64,000 bases of DNA from Gammaproteobacteria bacterium HGW-Gammaproteobacteria-13 (GCA_002840155.1 PGZH01000005.1:408550-472549); one strand, 5' to 3'; positions 54,725 to 64,000 are shown, numbered from the stretch's first letter. Notes: generated by a model from the letters alone, not told the origin. A program made the numbers and translations.

Positions 54725-56854
54725 TTAGTTCTGCCCCACCGTCGCAACGATGGTGACCTGCTTGTTATCCGGAATTTCCTGGTATGCCAGTACATGGATA
54801 CTCGGAACCGCCAGCCGCGCGAATCGCGAGAGCATCGCCCGGACCGGACCGGCTACCAGCAGAATCACTGGCTTGCCGAGCATTTCCTGGCGCTGCGCCG
54901 CTTCCACCAGGGAACGCTGCAGCTTCTCGGCCATGCCCGGCTCCAGGAGGATGCCCTCCTCGGAGCCTTGACCGGCCTTCTGGATACTGTTGAGCAATAT
55001 CTGTTCCAACCTGGGTTCCAGGGTGATCACAGGCAGCTCCAGATCTAGTCCCACAATGCTTTGCACGATTGCGCGGGCCAACGCGACACGCACGGCGGCG
55101 ACCATCGCGGCGGGATCTTGACTCTTCACCGCGACATTGGCGATGGCCTCGGCGATGGTGCGGATATCGCGCACCGGCACTTGTTCCTGCAGCAAGGTCT
55201 GCAGCACTTTGAGCAGGGTCGACAGGGAAATCATCCCCGGCACCAGCTCCTCGGCCAGCTTGGGCGAGCTCTTGGCCAGCAACTGCATCAGTTGCTGCAC
55301 TTCTTCGTGACCGAGCAGCTCGTGGGCATGCTTGTGCAGCACTTGGTTGAGGTGGGTAGCGACCACGGTGCTTGCGTCCACCACGGTGTAGCCGAGCGAC
55401 TGCGCCTGATCACGCTGAGTCGGGTCGATCCACACCGCCTCCAGACCAAATGCCGGGTCTTTGGCGGCGATACCGTTAAGCGGGCCGAACACCTGACCGG
55501 GGTTGATCGCCAGTTCACGGTCCGGATACACCTCAGCCTCGGCCACGCTGACGCCCATCAGGGTCAGGCGATAGGCATTGGGCTGCAGGTCAAGGTTGTC
55601 GCGGATATGCACCGAAGGCATGAGAAAGCCCATCTCCTGAGAGAGCTTCTTGCGCACGCCCTTGATCCGCGCCAGCAGCTGCCCCCCCTGATTACGGTCC
55701 ACCAGTGGAATCAGGCGATAGCCCACCTCCAGGCCGACCATATCCACCGGGGTTACATCATCCCAGCCTAGCTCCTTGACCTCCTGGGACTTCTGCGCCG
55801 GCAGCAGTTCCTGCTGACGCTGCACCTCCTTGATCTCGTTTTCCTTGGTCGCACGCTGCTTGTTGGCAATCCAGTACGCGGCACCGGCAGCCACCAGGCC
55901 CAGGCTGATAAAGGAAAAATGCGGCATGCCGGGGACCAGGCCCATGGCGATCATCACCGCAGCCGTCACCGCCAGCGCGCGTGGCGAGGCGAACATCTGC
56001 CGATTGACCTGCGCGCCCATGTCTTCCGAGCTGGAAACCCGGGTCACCATGATCGCCGCAGCGGTAGACAGCAGCAGCGAAGGAATCTGCGCCACCAGAC
56101 CATCACCGATGGTCAGCAGGGTGTAGATGCGCCCCGCGTCGGCAAAGCTCAGGCCATGCTGGAAAATACCGATGGCGATGCCGCCGATCAGGTTGATAAA
56201 CAGAATCAGCAAACCAGCAATCGCATCGCCGCGCACGAACTTGCTGGCACCGTCCATGGAGCCGTAGAAGTCAGCCTCCTGAGACACTTCAGAACGGCGC
56301 TTCTTGGCTTCAACCTGATCGATCAGGCCGGCATTCAGGTCGGCGTCGATGGCCATCTGCTTGCCGGGCATGGCGTCCAGGGTGAAACGTGCGCTGACTT
56401 CGGAGATACGCCCGGCACCCTTGGTGACCACCACGAAGTTGATGATCATCAGGATCGCGAACACCACGATACCGACCACGTAGTTGCCGCCGATCACCAC
56501 TTCACCGAAGGCTTGGATCACCTTACCGGCAGCGTCGTGACCATCCTGGCCGTTGAGCAGCACCACTCGTGTGGAGGCGACGTTGAGTGCCAGGCGCAGC
56601 AAGGTGGCCGCCAGCAGAATGGTCGGGAATACCGCGAAATCCAGCGGACGCAAGGCGTAGATCGCCACCAGCAGGACGACAATCGACAGGGCAATACTGA
56701 AGGTAAACAGCACATCGAGGAGAAACGGCGGAATCGGCAGCATGACCATGCCGAGCATGACCAGCAGCATCAGCGGTATGCCCAGGTTGCCCTGCTTCAA
56801 CCCCGACAGGTTGCTGCGCACATCACCGATCATTTGCGAGCGATCTATTGCCAC
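54725..56854 (-). CDS. flhA: Flagellar export gate protein FlhA
   Basis: 709 residues. Eight N-terminal membrane helices (about 20-320) with the conserved FHIPEP-type region TLDAMPGKQMAIDADLNAGL, and a cytoplasmic ring domain (350-700). Core of the flagellar type III export gate. The GTG at 56854 gives MAIDRSQMIGDVRSNLSGLK, similar to known Pseudomonas FlhA; an ATG seven codons later is possible. A sigma-54-like site lies 58-73 bp upstream. Confidence 0.96.
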   Translation of the reverse strand: MAIDRSQMIGDVRSNLSGLKQGNLGIPLMLLVMLGMVMLPIPPFLLDVLFTFSIALSIVVLLVAIYALRPLDFAVFPTILLAATLLRLALNVASTRVVLLNGQDGHDAAGKVIQAFGEVVIGGNYVVGIVVFAILMIINFVVVTKGAGRISEVSARFTLDAMPGKQMAIDADLNAGLIDQVEAKKRRSEVSQEADFYGSMDGASKFVRGDAIAGLLILFINLIGGIAIGIFQHGLSFADAGRIYTLLTIGDGLVAQIPSLLLSTAAAIMVTRVSSSEDMGAQVNRQMFASPRALAVTAAVMIAMGLVPGMPHFSFISLGLVAAGAAYWIANKQRATKENEIKEVQRQQELLPAQKSQEVKELGWDDVTPVDMVGLEVGYRLIPLVDRNQGGQLLARIKGVRKKLSQEMGFLMPSVHIRDNLDLQPNAYRLTLMGVSVAEAEVYPDRELAINPGQVFGPLNGIAAKDPAFGLEAVWIDPTQRDQAQSLGYTVVDASTVVATHLNQVLHKHAHELLGHEEVQQLMQLLAKSSPKLAEELVPGMISLSTLLKVLQTLLQEQVPVRDIRTIAEAIANVAVKSQDPAAMVAAVRVALARAIVQSIVGLDLELPVITLEPRLEQILLNSIQKAGQGSEEGILLEPGMAEKLQRSLVEAAQRQEMLGKPVILLVAGPVRAMLSRFARLAVPSIHVLAYQEIPDNKQVTIVATVGQN

Positions 56855-56911
56855 ACCACTACCCCAGCCAATTCAATCTTTTGACGCGAGCCGCGCCTTT
56901 GGGGAGGGTTT

Positions 56912-56927
56912 TGCAAGAAGCTGTCCA
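56912..56927 (-). promoter_or_regulatory. Candidate sigma-54 promoter of flhA-flhF-fleN-fliA
   Basis: TGGACA-N5-TTGCA on the minus strand keeps the invariant GG and GC pairs at the -24/-12 spacing, 58 bp before the GTG of flhA. The match to TGGCAC is weaker than in the fliL and fliK promoters. Confidence 0.5.
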
Positions 56928-56981
56928 ACTTTGCCAGAGCCAGGCAAACAACCGCCAAGCCTGCTGCAATGGGGCTAAGCG

Positions 56982-58118
56982 TCACTCGTCGCGGCGTAAA
57001 TCCGGCGGGATTGGCATCTCCGGCAGCGGCCCTGGGCGCTTGCCCTTGCCGGCCTGGTACTGGCGCAGCTGGTAGACGTAAGCCAGCACCTGGGCGATGG
57101 CCAGGTACAGGCCGGCCGGGATTTCCTGATCCAGTTCGGTGGAATAGAACACCGCCCGCGCCAAGGCCGGCGACTCCAGCACCATCACCTTGTGCTCATT
57201 GGCGATTTCGCGAATCTTCAGGGCGGTGAAGTCACCACCCTTGGCCAGCAGCACTGGGGCGCTGCCCTTGGTCGGGTCGTACTTCAAGGCCACGGCAAAG
57301 TGCGTCGGGTTGGTGATGACCACGTCGGCGTCGGGTACCGACTGCATCATGCGTCGCTCGGCCATTTCCCGCTGCAGCTGGCGAATACGCTGCTTGACCT
57401 CGGGCTTGCCCTCGCTGTCCTTGTACTCGTCGCGCACTTCCTGCTTGGTCATCATCAGCTTCTGTTTGCTGCTCCAGAGCTGGAATGGCACATCCACGGC
57501 GGCAATCAGAATCAGCCCGCAGGACATCCACAGCGCGCTCCAGCCCACTACAGTGGCAGAGTGCAGAATGGCCGACTCAATCGGCTCATGGACAATCGCC
57601 AACAGGTCGTCCTGCCAGGCCGACAACACGGCAACGCCTACCAGCAGAATCAGAATGAACTTGCCCAGGGCTTTGAGCAGCTCGACCAGCGCCTGCACAG
57701 AAAACATCCGCTTCAGCCCGGCCAGTGGATTCATTCGACTGGCCTTGGGCGCCATGGCCTCGGCAGAAAACAGCCAACCCCCAAGAGAAATCGGCCCCAC
57801 AATCGACACGATCAGCAACAGCACGAACAGCGGAAACAAGGCCTCCATTGCAATTTGCCCAGATGCCGCCAGCCACAGGGCCATACTGCGCTCATCCATG
57901 ATCACATCACGGGGTAGCGAGAAGTTGCCACGCATGATGTCGAGCATGGCATTGGCCATACTGCCGCCGAAAGCCAACATGCCGCCAAAGCCGCCGAGGG
58001 TTACGGCCAGGGTATTAAGCTCTTTGGAACGGGCAATCTGGCCCTTCTCACGGGATTCGCGCAGGCGTTTCTCCGTGGGTTCCTCGCTTTTATCGGCGCC
58101 ACTCTCGGATTCGGCCAT
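56982..58118 (-). CDS. flhB: Flagellar export switch protein FlhB
   Basis: 378 residues. Four membrane helices (about 35-55, 90-115, 145-165, 185-210) and a cytoplasmic domain with the autocleavage site NPTH at 270-273 in DVVITNPTHFAVALKYDPTK. Switches export from hook to filament substrates together with FliK. Follows fliR by 3 bp. Confidence 0.97.
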   Translation of the reverse strand: MAESESGADKSEEPTEKRLRESREKGQIARSKELNTLAVTLGGFGGMLAFGGSMANAMLDIMRGNFSLPRDVIMDERSMALWLAASGQIAMEALFPLFVLLLIVSIVGPISLGGWLFSAEAMAPKASRMNPLAGLKRMFSVQALVELLKALGKFILILLVGVAVLSAWQDDLLAIVHEPIESAILHSATVVGWSALWMSCGLILIAAVDVPFQLWSSKQKLMMTKQEVRDEYKDSEGKPEVKQRIRQLQREMAERRMMQSVPDADVVITNPTHFAVALKYDPTKGSAPVLLAKGGDFTALKIREIANEHKVMVLESPALARAVFYSTELDQEIPAGLYLAIAQVLAYVYQLRQYQAGKGKRPGPLPEMPIPPDLRRDE

Positions 58119-58121
58119 GAC

Positions 58122-58907
58122 TTAGCTCGCCCCCGCCATTTCACGCAAGAATTGCAACGCCTCGGTGGCAAATACCTGGTACTGCGCAAGGATATCGGTC
58201 ATGCCGATCCAGACGATCACCATGCCCAACACCAGGGTCAGCGGGAAACCGATGGAGAAAATATTCAACTGCGGCGCAGCGCGGGTCATCACCCCGAATG
58301 CCAGGTTGATCACCAACAGCGCGGTTATCGCCGGCAATACCAGAAGCAGGGCGGCACCCAACACCCAGCCCAGTTTGTTAGCAATTTCCCAGTAGTTTTC
58401 CACCAGAAAGCCACCGCCAACCGGCAGGGTGAAAAAGCTCTCGGTCAGCACTTCGAACACCACCAGATGGGCGTTCATGGCGAGAAACAGCAGGGTAACC
58501 AGAATCATGAACAACTGACCAATCACCGGCACCGAAATACCGTTAGCCGGGTCAATCATGGAGGCAAAACCCAATCCCATCTGCATGGCGACGATCTGCC
58601 CGGCAATCACGAAAACCTGGAAGAACAACTGCAGAACAAAGCCCAGCATCATGCCAATCAGAATCTCCTGGGCGATCCAGATAAACGCCTGCACGCTGAT
58701 CGCATCGATCACCGGCATCGGCGGCAGGGTCGGCATGATCACCAGACAGATAGCCAAGGACAGATACAGGCGCACTCGCGCCGAAACCAGTTGAGTACCG
58801 ATGATCGGCATAAACATCAGCAGCGCAGCAATGCGAAACAGCGGCAGCAGAAAACTGCCCACCCAGGCGCCGATCTGCTCGTTGCTTAGCTCGAACATAT
58901 CAGCCAA
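58122..58907 (-). CDS. fliR: Flagellar export gate protein FliR
   Basis: 261 residues, about six helices. LFRIAALLMFMPIIGTQLVS and GLGFASMIDPANGISVPVIG are typical FliR segments. Part of the FliPQR export channel. Overlaps fliQ by 8 bp. Confidence 0.96.
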   Translation of the reverse strand: MADMFELSNEQIGAWVGSFLLPLFRIAALLMFMPIIGTQLVSARVRLYLSLAICLVIMPTLPPMPVIDAISVQAFIWIAQEILIGMMLGFVLQLFFQVFVIAGQIVAMQMGLGFASMIDPANGISVPVIGQLFMILVTLLFLAMNAHLVVFEVLTESFFTLPVGGGFLVENYWEIANKLGWVLGAALLLVLPAITALLVINLAFGVMTRAAPQLNIFSIGFPLTLVLGMVIVWIGMTDILAQYQVFATEALQFLREMAGAS

Positions 58908-59169
58908 TCAACAGCGGAATGTTCATGATCAGGTTCTCGGTGTATTCCATCAGCTCACGCACCAGCCAAGGCCCGGCAATGATCAGAACCACCAGAATTA
59001 CCAACAGACGCGGTAGAAAGCTCAAGGTTTGTTCGTTGATCTGGGTCGCGGCCTGGAACATGGCCACCAGCAAACCGACGATCAGGCTGGGAACCACAAT
59101 GATCGCCACGATGCTGGCGGTCAGCCACAGAGCCCCGCGCACCAGGTCTACTGCCACTTCAGGGGTCAT
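58900..59169 (-). CDS. fliQ: Flagellar export gate protein FliQ
   Basis: 89 residues, two helices (about 15-38 and 50-72). GLLVAMFQAATQINEQTLSF is the FliQ signature. Follows fliP by 2 bp. Confidence 0.97.
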   Translation of the reverse strand: MTPEVAVDLVRGALWLTASIVAIIVVPSLIVGLLVAMFQAATQINEQTLSFLPRLLVILVVLIIAGPWLVRELMEYTENLIMNIPLLIG

Positions 59170-59171
59170 GC

Positions 59172-59957
59172 CTAAAACCCTCCAAAGCTAGCGGCCAGGG
59201 TGCCCATAATCAGCGCCCAACCATCAATCAAGACAAACAGCATGATCTTGAACGGCAGGGAAATAATCAGCGGCGAGAGCATCATCATCCCCATCGCCAT
59301 CAGAATACTGGCGACCACCATGTCGATGATCAGGAACGGGATAAAGATCATAAAGCCGATCTGGAAGGCGGTTTTCAGTTCGGAGGTAACGAACGCCGGC
59401 ACCAGAATGGTCAGCGGCGCATCTTCCGGGCTGGCGATGTCGGTACGCTTGGACAGGCGCACAAACAGCTCCAGATCACTTTCGCGGGTCTGCGCCAGCA
59501 TAAAGTTCTTGATCGGCCCTTCGGCCTTGACGATGGCGTCCTGCGCCGTCATCTGCTCATTCAGGTAGGGCTGTAACGCTTCGCGGTTAATCTGATCGAA
59601 CACCGGCGCCATGATAAACATGGTCAGAAACAGCGCCAGACCGACCAGAATCTGGTTCGACGGCGTCTGCTGCAAGCCCAGGGCCTGACGCAAAATCGAG
59701 AAAACGATGATGATCCGGGTAAAGCTGGTCATCAGCATGACAAACGCTGGAATAAAGCTCAGCGCCGTCATGATCAGCAAGATCTGCAGGCTGACCGAAT
59801 ATTCTTGCTGCCCGGCCGTGTCAGTACTCAGGGTGATTGCCGGGATCGACAGCGGGTTGCTGCCCGACTGAATCAAGGTACTGGCAGTCGGCGGATCTGC
59901 GGCGAACGCCAGTGAAGCCCCCAAGCTAAAAACCAACACCAGCAACAAACGCAGCAT
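59172..59957 (-). CDS. fliP: Flagellar export gate protein FliP
   Basis: 261 residues with a cleavable signal peptide (1-20). [20 protein letters not shown] and [20 protein letters not shown] are the FliP signatures. Core of the FliPQR channel. Start overlaps the fliO stop by one base. Confidence 0.97.
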   Translation of the reverse strand: MLRLLLVLVFSLGASLAFAADPPTASTLIQSGSNPLSIPAITLSTDTAGQQEYSVSLQILLIMTALSFIPAFVMLMTSFTRIIIVFSILRQALGLQQTPSNQILVGLALFLTMFIMAPVFDQINREALQPYLNEQMTAQDAIVKAEGPIKNFMLAQTRESDLELFVRLSKRTDIASPEDAPLTILVPAFVTSELKTAFQIGFMIFIPFLIIDMVVASILMAMGMMMLSPLIISLPFKIMLFVLIDGWALIMGTLAASFGGF

Positions 59958-60388
59958 CAGGACTTGTCCTTCTGATCCTTGCCCAACAGCTCCATCAGGC
60001 GCTGGGCAAACTCGGTAGAGGCCGGCTCGGCATCCGGTAAATGCACCGGCTCTTTCAGAACATGCAGCGAGGTGATGTTACCTGGCGTCAACCCCAGCAA
60101 CACCTGCTCGCTGCCCACCTGCACCAGCACCAGGCGATCACGCGGCCCTAGGGCCTGAGTTGCCAATACCTTGATCACCTGACCGCCACGCGGCACGATC
60201 TGCTGCACCCGACGCATCAGCCAGGCCAATAGAAAGATCAGGCCGATCACCAACAGCAGACCCAGCAACAGCTGCACAAGCTGCCCGCCCATGCCCGCTC
60301 CGGCAAGGGGTACAGCCGTTTGCGCGGTGGGTTCTGCAGCAATCGCTGCAAAGGGTAAAGCCAGGCCCAGCAGAAAGATTCTATGCAT
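59957..60388 (-). CDS. fliO: Flagellar protein FliO
   Basis: 143 residues. Signal-like hydrophobic start (1-17), a membrane helix (about 32-54, [20 protein letters not shown]), then a small cytoplasmic domain with [20 protein letters not shown]. Assembly factor for FliP. Follows fliN by 2 bp. Confidence 0.94.
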   Translation of the reverse strand: MHRIFLLGLALPFAAIAAEPTAQTAVPLAGAGMGGQLVQLLLGLLLVIGLIFLLAWLMRRVQQIVPRGGQVIKVLATQALGPRDRLVLVQVGSEQVLLGLTPGNITSLHVLKEPVHLPDAEPASTEFAQRLMELLGKDQKDKS

Positions 60389-60390
60389 GG

Positions 60391-60861
60391 TTAGCGCAGC
60401 TTCTTGATGCGTTCGCTTGGGCTGATCACGTCGGTCAGGCGGATGCCAAACTTTTCGTTCACCACCACCACTTCGCCGTGGGCAATCAGGGTGCCGTTGA
60501 CCAGTACATCCAGCGGCTCACCGGCCAGGCGATCCAGCTCAATCACCGACCCCTGGTTTAGCTGCAGCAGGTTGCGAATGGTGATATCGGTGTTGCCGAC
60601 TTCCATGGAGATCGACACCGGGATATCCAGAATCACATCCAGATTCGGCCCGTCCAGATTAACCGGCAGATTGATCTTCGGCGCACTGTCGAACTCTTCC
60701 ATCGGCGCACGCGGCGCCGCTGGCCCTGGATCGCTGGCGGCAAGCATGGCATCGATATCATCCTGCCCGGCATCACCGGCCTCGGACAATGCCGCCGCCC
60801 ACTCATCGGCAAGTGCCTGTTCCTCGGGGGAGCTGGCTTCGTTTTCGTTTTCGTCTGCCAT
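60391..60861 (-). CDS. fliN: Flagellar C-ring protein FliN
   Basis: 156 residues. An acidic N-terminal extension (1-75, Glu/Asp/Ala rich) and a C-terminal SpoA domain with LDVILDIPVSISMEVGNTDI and DVLVNGTLIAHGEVVVVNEK. Forms the switch ring with FliM and FliG. It follows fliM by 32 bp. Confidence 0.97.
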   Translation of the reverse strand: MADENENEASSPEEQALADEWAAALSEAGDAGQDDIDAMLAASDPGPAAPRAPMEEFDSAPKINLPVNLDGPNLDVILDIPVSISMEVGNTDITIRNLLQLNQGSVIELDRLAGEPLDVLVNGTLIAHGEVVVVNEKFGIRLTDVISPSERIKKLR

Positions 60862-60893
60862 CGTTTTTCCTCGGCTGGCGTTGAATAGGGGGA

Positions 60894-61865
60894 TTAGCGG
60901 TTACGCTCAATGGGGCCGAGCACCTGCAAAGCCAGTTTGCCTTTGTGCGCCCCCATCTTGACCTTGAATGAGGGCACACCGTTGGCGCAAAGCACTACGC
61001 TTTCCGGCAACTCCACCGGGATCACGTCACCGGGCTGCATATGCAGAATGTCGCGCAGCTTGAGCTGGCGGCGGGCAACAGTTGCGCCCAGCGGCACACT
61101 GACACCGAGAATGTCTTCGCGTAGCGCCTTGATCCAGCGCTCGTCCTGATCGTCGACATCGGACTGGAAGCCGGCATCGAGCATCTCGCGGATCGGCTCG
61201 ATCATCGAATAAGGCATGGTGATATGCAGGTCGCCGCCACCGCCGTCCAGCTCGATATGGAAGGTGGACACCACAATCACTTCACTGGGGCTGACGATGT
61301 TGGCCAACGCCGGGTTCACTTCCGAGTTGACGTACTCGAAGTTGATATCCATCACCGCGTGCCAGGCTTCCTTGAGGTCGATAAAGGCCTGATCCAACAC
61401 CATGCGCACCACGCGCAACTCGGTGGGGGTGAATTCGCGACCTTCGATCTTGGCATGACGGCCGTCGCCGCCAAAGAAGTTATCCACCAGCTTGAACACC
61501 AGCTTGGCATCGAGAATAAACAAGCCAGTGCCGCGCAGCGGCTTCATCTTTACCAGGTTGAGGCTGGTCGGCACGTACAGCGAGTGCACGTACTCGCCGA
61601 ATTTCATCACCTGCACGCCACCCACTGCCACATCGGCGGAGCGGCGCAGCAGGTTGAACATGCTGATACGGGTATAGCGGGCGAAACGCTCGTTGATCAT
61701 CTCAAGCGTCGGCATGCGCCCACGGACAATCCGGTCCTGGCTGGTCAGGTCATATTGTTTGACGCTTCCCGGTTCGGCTTCGTCCTCGGTTTCAACCAAG
61801 CCGTCATCGACACCATGCAGCAGGGCATCGATTTCATCCTGGGAAAGCAGGTCTTGCACAGCCAT
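60894..61865 (-). CDS. fliM: Flagellar switch protein FliM
   Basis: 323 residues. The N-terminal CheY-P-binding peptide (DLLSQDEIDALLHGVDDG), a middle CheC-like domain, and a C-terminal SpoA domain that binds FliN. RFARYTRISMFNLLRRSADV is typical. Follows fliL by 13 bp. Confidence 0.97.
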   Translation of the reverse strand: MAVQDLLSQDEIDALLHGVDDGLVETEDEAEPGSVKQYDLTSQDRIVRGRMPTLEMINERFARYTRISMFNLLRRSADVAVGGVQVMKFGEYVHSLYVPTSLNLVKMKPLRGTGLFILDAKLVFKLVDNFFGGDGRHAKIEGREFTPTELRVVRMVLDQAFIDLKEAWHAVMDINFEYVNSEVNPALANIVSPSEVIVVSTFHIELDGGGGDLHITMPYSMIEPIREMLDAGFQSDVDDQDERWIKALREDILGVSVPLGATVARRQLKLRDILHMQPGDVIPVELPESVVLCANGVPSFKVKMGAHKGKLALQVLGPIERNR

Positions 61866-61878
61866 ATACGGCTCCTGA

Positions 61879-62406
61879 TTACTGCAACACGAGGTTGGTG
61901 AACAACACTTGCTCGACCGTAACCTTGCCGGTCTCTTTCTCGGCCAGCTCCTGCACGCTGGCGGTCGCCTGCTGGCGCAGCATTTCCTTGCCCACCGGGG
62001 TAATCAGGGAAGCAAAGTCCTGACCGGAAAACAGCATCACCAGGCGGTTACGTAACACCGGCATATGCACCTTGAGCGCATCCAGGGCCGCCTGATCACG
62101 GGTCATCAGAGCCACGCTGACCTGCATATAGCGGGCACGGCCCTGATGGTTGAAGTTCACCACAAAGGCCGGCGACAACTCTTCATAGATCGCTGCCTGC
62201 TTGACCGGCACCGCAGGCTCGGCGCTGGCTTCTGCCTTGGCCTCATCAGCGCCTGCATCCTTCTTGTTCAGAAAGAACAAGGTTCCCCCCACGGAAAGGC
62301 CCACAGCCAGCAGCACAGCAATAACGATGATAATGATCAGCTTCATTTTGCCGGCTGGTTTCGCCTCGGCATTTGCCGCTGCGGGTGCTGCTTCTTTCTT
62401 AGCCAT
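61879..62406 (-). CDS. fliL: Flagellar basal-body protein FliL
   Basis: 175 residues. Cytoplasmic Lys/Ala-rich start, one membrane helix (about 23-46), then an acidic linker and a periplasmic domain with ELSPAFVVNFNHQGRARYMQ. Supports the motor stators. First gene of the fliLMNOPQR-flhB operon; a sigma-54 promoter lies upstream. Confidence 0.96.
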   Translation of the reverse strand: MAKKEAAPAAANAEAKPAGKMKLIIIIVIAVLLAVGLSVGGTLFFLNKKDAGADEAKAEASAEPAVPVKQAAIYEELSPAFVVNFNHQGRARYMQVSVALMTRDQAALDALKVHMPVLRNRLVMLFSGQDFASLITPVGKEMLRQQATASVQELAEKETGKVTVEQVLFTNLVLQ

Positions 62407-62456
62407 GCCAATAATCCGTCGTTATTCGGAGTTCTATCCGTTTTCAAAGGGTTAAG

Positions 62457-62472
62457 AGCAAGTGTTATGCCA
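62457..62472 (-). promoter_or_regulatory. Sigma-54 promoter of the fliLMNOPQR-flhB operon
   Basis: Minus strand TGGCAT-AACAC-TTGCT, 16 nt, matches the sigma-54 consensus TGGCAC-N5-TTGCW with one mismatch. It is 51 bp before the fliL start codon. The same operon is FleQ/RpoN dependent in P. aeruginosa. Confidence 0.8.
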
Positions 62473-62553
62473 GTCTGTTAACAAACCTGCTCAGTACGGG
62501 TGGCCCAGCACCTGCGGGTGATATGGCCAAGGCATTAGATAAACCCACGCCCC

Positions 62554-62592
62554 AAAAAAATCGCCCGGCTCCCACACAATGGGAGCCGGGCG
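62554..62592 (-). terminator. Rho-independent terminator after fliK
   Basis: A perfect 13-bp stem (CGCCCGGCTCCCA and complement, loop of 5) is followed on the minus strand by a run of seven T. It separates fliK from the fliL promoter, making fliK the last gene of its own transcript. Confidence 0.92.
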
Positions 62593-62639
62593 AAATGCAG
62601 TTTAGATCAGTGGGGCAAGCAACTACAGCAGCAAGCGCT

Positions 62640-63887
62640 CTATGCGTAGTAATCGACCAAGCCACGGGCACTCACAGATGTCGTGCGAGCCGCTTCGGCA
62701 GCGCTCGAATGCAGTTCCTCATCCGCGCCGAGCAATTCACTGGAGGCGCCACCGCGACCTTTACCACCATCGCCCTCCTGCCCTTGCCAGCCACGGCTGA
62801 GCGACTGATCGGAGACGTTCACGTCCAGCTGGTTCATGCCCTGCTGGGCGAACAGCTCACGCAGGCGGTGCATCTGCGAATCCAGCGCCTCACGCACCCC
62901 GGCATGCGGGCTGGCGAAGGTGACCTGGCTCTGCTCCTGGTTGACGCTGATGCGCACTTCCAGACGGCCCAGCTCAGCTGGATCGAGCTGAATTTCGGCG
63001 GATTTGAGGTTCTGGCTGGACATCACCATCACCCGATCCACCACCGCTTCGCTCCAGCCGCCCTGCTGCATGGGCACCGGCTGCCCAACCACCACCGGCG
63101 CGCGCGCGGACAGCGGGGTCTGTTGAGCAATGGCCTGGCTCAGCGCATTCAGCTTACTGACAAAGTTTTCCGGCGTATTGTTCGCCGTGCCTTCCTTCAG
63201 CGCTTCAAGACCTTTGCCGGTAAGGGCTTCAAGCTTTAATTCCGGCAGTTCCAGGGCATCGTCTTCTACTGGTACTTCATCCTGTACAACCTGACTGGCC
63301 AGCAAACTCTGGCTGACGCTTTGCGCCTGCGCTGAGGGGGTCGCTGCCTGGTCGGACTGCAGCTTTTCCTTAGCCCCCATCTCCAAAGCCATACGAACAG
63401 CCGGCAACTGGTTAAGTGCATCCAGCTCAGGATCAAAGCTGGCCTCGGTCATGCTCGCCGGCCCCGAGCCGGTCAGGCTGGTCGTAGCCACGGGCAGCAT
63501 GTCGCTGACGGTTGTCAGCTCTTCGCTTTCCTCGGGGGGCAACTCACCGGTAATGCCCAACAACAGCAACGGATCAAGCACAACACCTTCAACAGCCGGC
63601 TCGCTCGGCAAAGGCTTGCCGCTATCGGCAAGCCCGCCCTGCCCAGCAGCGGCAAGGGCCTGTGCATCCTCACTTGGTTTTTCCGCCGGCTTACTCTCCC
63701 GTGCGGGCTTGGCAGATGCATCGCTGCGCTCGGAGGCCTTGGCCTGACGCTCTCTGGCATACACCTGAGAGAAGCTGGAAGCCTCATTTCTATTGGGCTG
63801 CGCGGGTTTTTCCGGCGGTTTTGATGCAGCAGCCCTGGGCTTTACTTCAGGTGCCGACTTGAGCAGCAGATCGGGGGCAACGGACAT
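62640..63887 (-). CDS. fliK: Flagellar hook-length control protein FliK
   Basis: 415 residues. A disordered, Lys/Glu/Pro/Ala/Ser-rich N-terminal two thirds and a C-terminal hook-length domain (about 285-370) with LKSAEIQLDPAELGRLEVRI and FASPHAGVREALDSQMHRLR. Ruler and trigger for the FlhB substrate switch. It lies between a sigma-54 promoter and a strong terminator. Confidence 0.94.
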   Translation of the reverse strand: MSVAPDLLLKSAPEVKPRAAASKPPEKPAQPNRNEASSFSQVYARERQAKASERSDASAKPARESKPAEKPSEDAQALAAAGQGGLADSGKPLPSEPAVEGVVLDPLLLLGITGELPPEESEELTTVSDMLPVATTSLTGSGPASMTEASFDPELDALNQLPAVRMALEMGAKEKLQSDQAATPSAQAQSVSQSLLASQVVQDEVPVEDDALELPELKLEALTGKGLEALKEGTANNTPENFVSKLNALSQAIAQQTPLSARAPVVVGQPVPMQQGGWSEAVVDRVMVMSSQNLKSAEIQLDPAELGRLEVRISVNQEQSQVTFASPHAGVREALDSQMHRLRELFAQQGMNQLDVNVSDQSLSRGWQGQEGDGGKGRGGASSELLGADEELHSSAAEAARTTSVSARGLVDYYA

Positions 63888-63925
63888 GGATACTCTCCGT
63901 TCGGGGTTGGTCGTGCGGAGAGTTT

Positions 63926-63941
63926 TGCAAGGCGCGGGCCA
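63926..63941 (-). promoter_or_regulatory. Sigma-54 promoter of fliK
   Basis: Minus strand TGGCCC-GCGCC-TTGCA, 16 nt with GG and GC at the -24/-12 spacing; one mismatch to the TGGCAC half. It lies 39 bp before the fliK start codon. The last 59 bases of the window hold no gene. Confidence 0.7.
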
Positions 63942-64000
63942 ACTTGTTGACCGGCAGATTCAGCAGGGGGAAATGCAGCAACTTGGGACACAAGCAGCAA

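Overview
This window is bacterial chromosome, gene dense and GC rich. It almost certainly comes from a Pseudomonas or close relative. The main signs are fimV/usg/asd beside leuBDC, a LysR gene divergent from leuC, a Glu/Ala tRNA cluster beside gltX and uvrB, the full ccmABCDEFGHI operon, and a polar-flagellum cluster with fleN, flhF, motCD and parC/parP. The REP-like intergenic elements also fit this group. I cannot assign a species from sequence alone. I saw no insertion sequence, prophage, CRISPR array or rRNA gene.

Layout. 1-7 kb (mostly minus strand): 5' end of fimV, a catalytically dead-looking Asd paralogue (usg), asd, leuB, leuD and leuC, with a divergent LysR regulator whose likely binding site sits near -65 of a leuC promoter. 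7-12 kb: a five-PAS GGDEF-EAL protein, the heat-shock gene ibpA with a sigma-32-type promoter and a ROSE-like RNA thermometer, and an SDR oxidoreductase. 12-16.8 kb (minus): dusC, then an Entner-Doudoroff operon pgl-edd-eda with a thioesterase gene. 16.9-20.2 kb: a membrane diguanylate cyclase, a hydrolase and a TetR regulator with a palindromic operator. 20.3-27.4 kb: tRNA Ala-Glu-Ala-Glu, gltX, an EamA transporter, uvrB, an aromatic aminotransferase, then tRNA-Asn, tRNA-Pro and a decayed tRNA-Lys. 27.5-33.4 kb: a mixed stretch with a DUF2061 protein, a membrane GH17 enzyme, two hypothetical genes, a secreted hydrolase coupled to an MlaA homologue without lipobox, a MerR regulator and a long palindromic repeat. 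33.4-40.7 kb (minus): a small lipoprotein gene and the cytochrome c maturation operon ccmA-ccmI. 40.8-42.7 kb (plus): a FliK-like protein and a stand-alone FlhB C-terminal domain. 42.7-63.9 kb (minus): fliK, fliLMNOPQR-flhB, flhA-flhF-fleN-fliA, cheYZAB-motCD-parC-parP-cheW and a DUF2802 gene.

How the genes work together. The right-hand 21 kb encodes the late flagellar apparatus (C-ring, export gate, hook-length control), polar placement and number control (FlhF, FleN), the flagellar sigma factor, a stator pair and a chemotaxis array placed at the pole by ParC/ParP. Sigma-54-type promoters are visible upstream of fliK, fliL and flhA. The Ccm operon makes periplasmic c-type cytochromes. The leu, asd and Entner-Doudoroff genes are core metabolism. 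I did not find a wholly novel multi-gene system. The least described items are the FliK-like/FhlB pair, the repeated motif in CheA beside ParC/ParP, the non-lipidated MlaA with its hydrolase partner, and the unusual tRNA-Ala and pseudo-tRNA-Lys copies.
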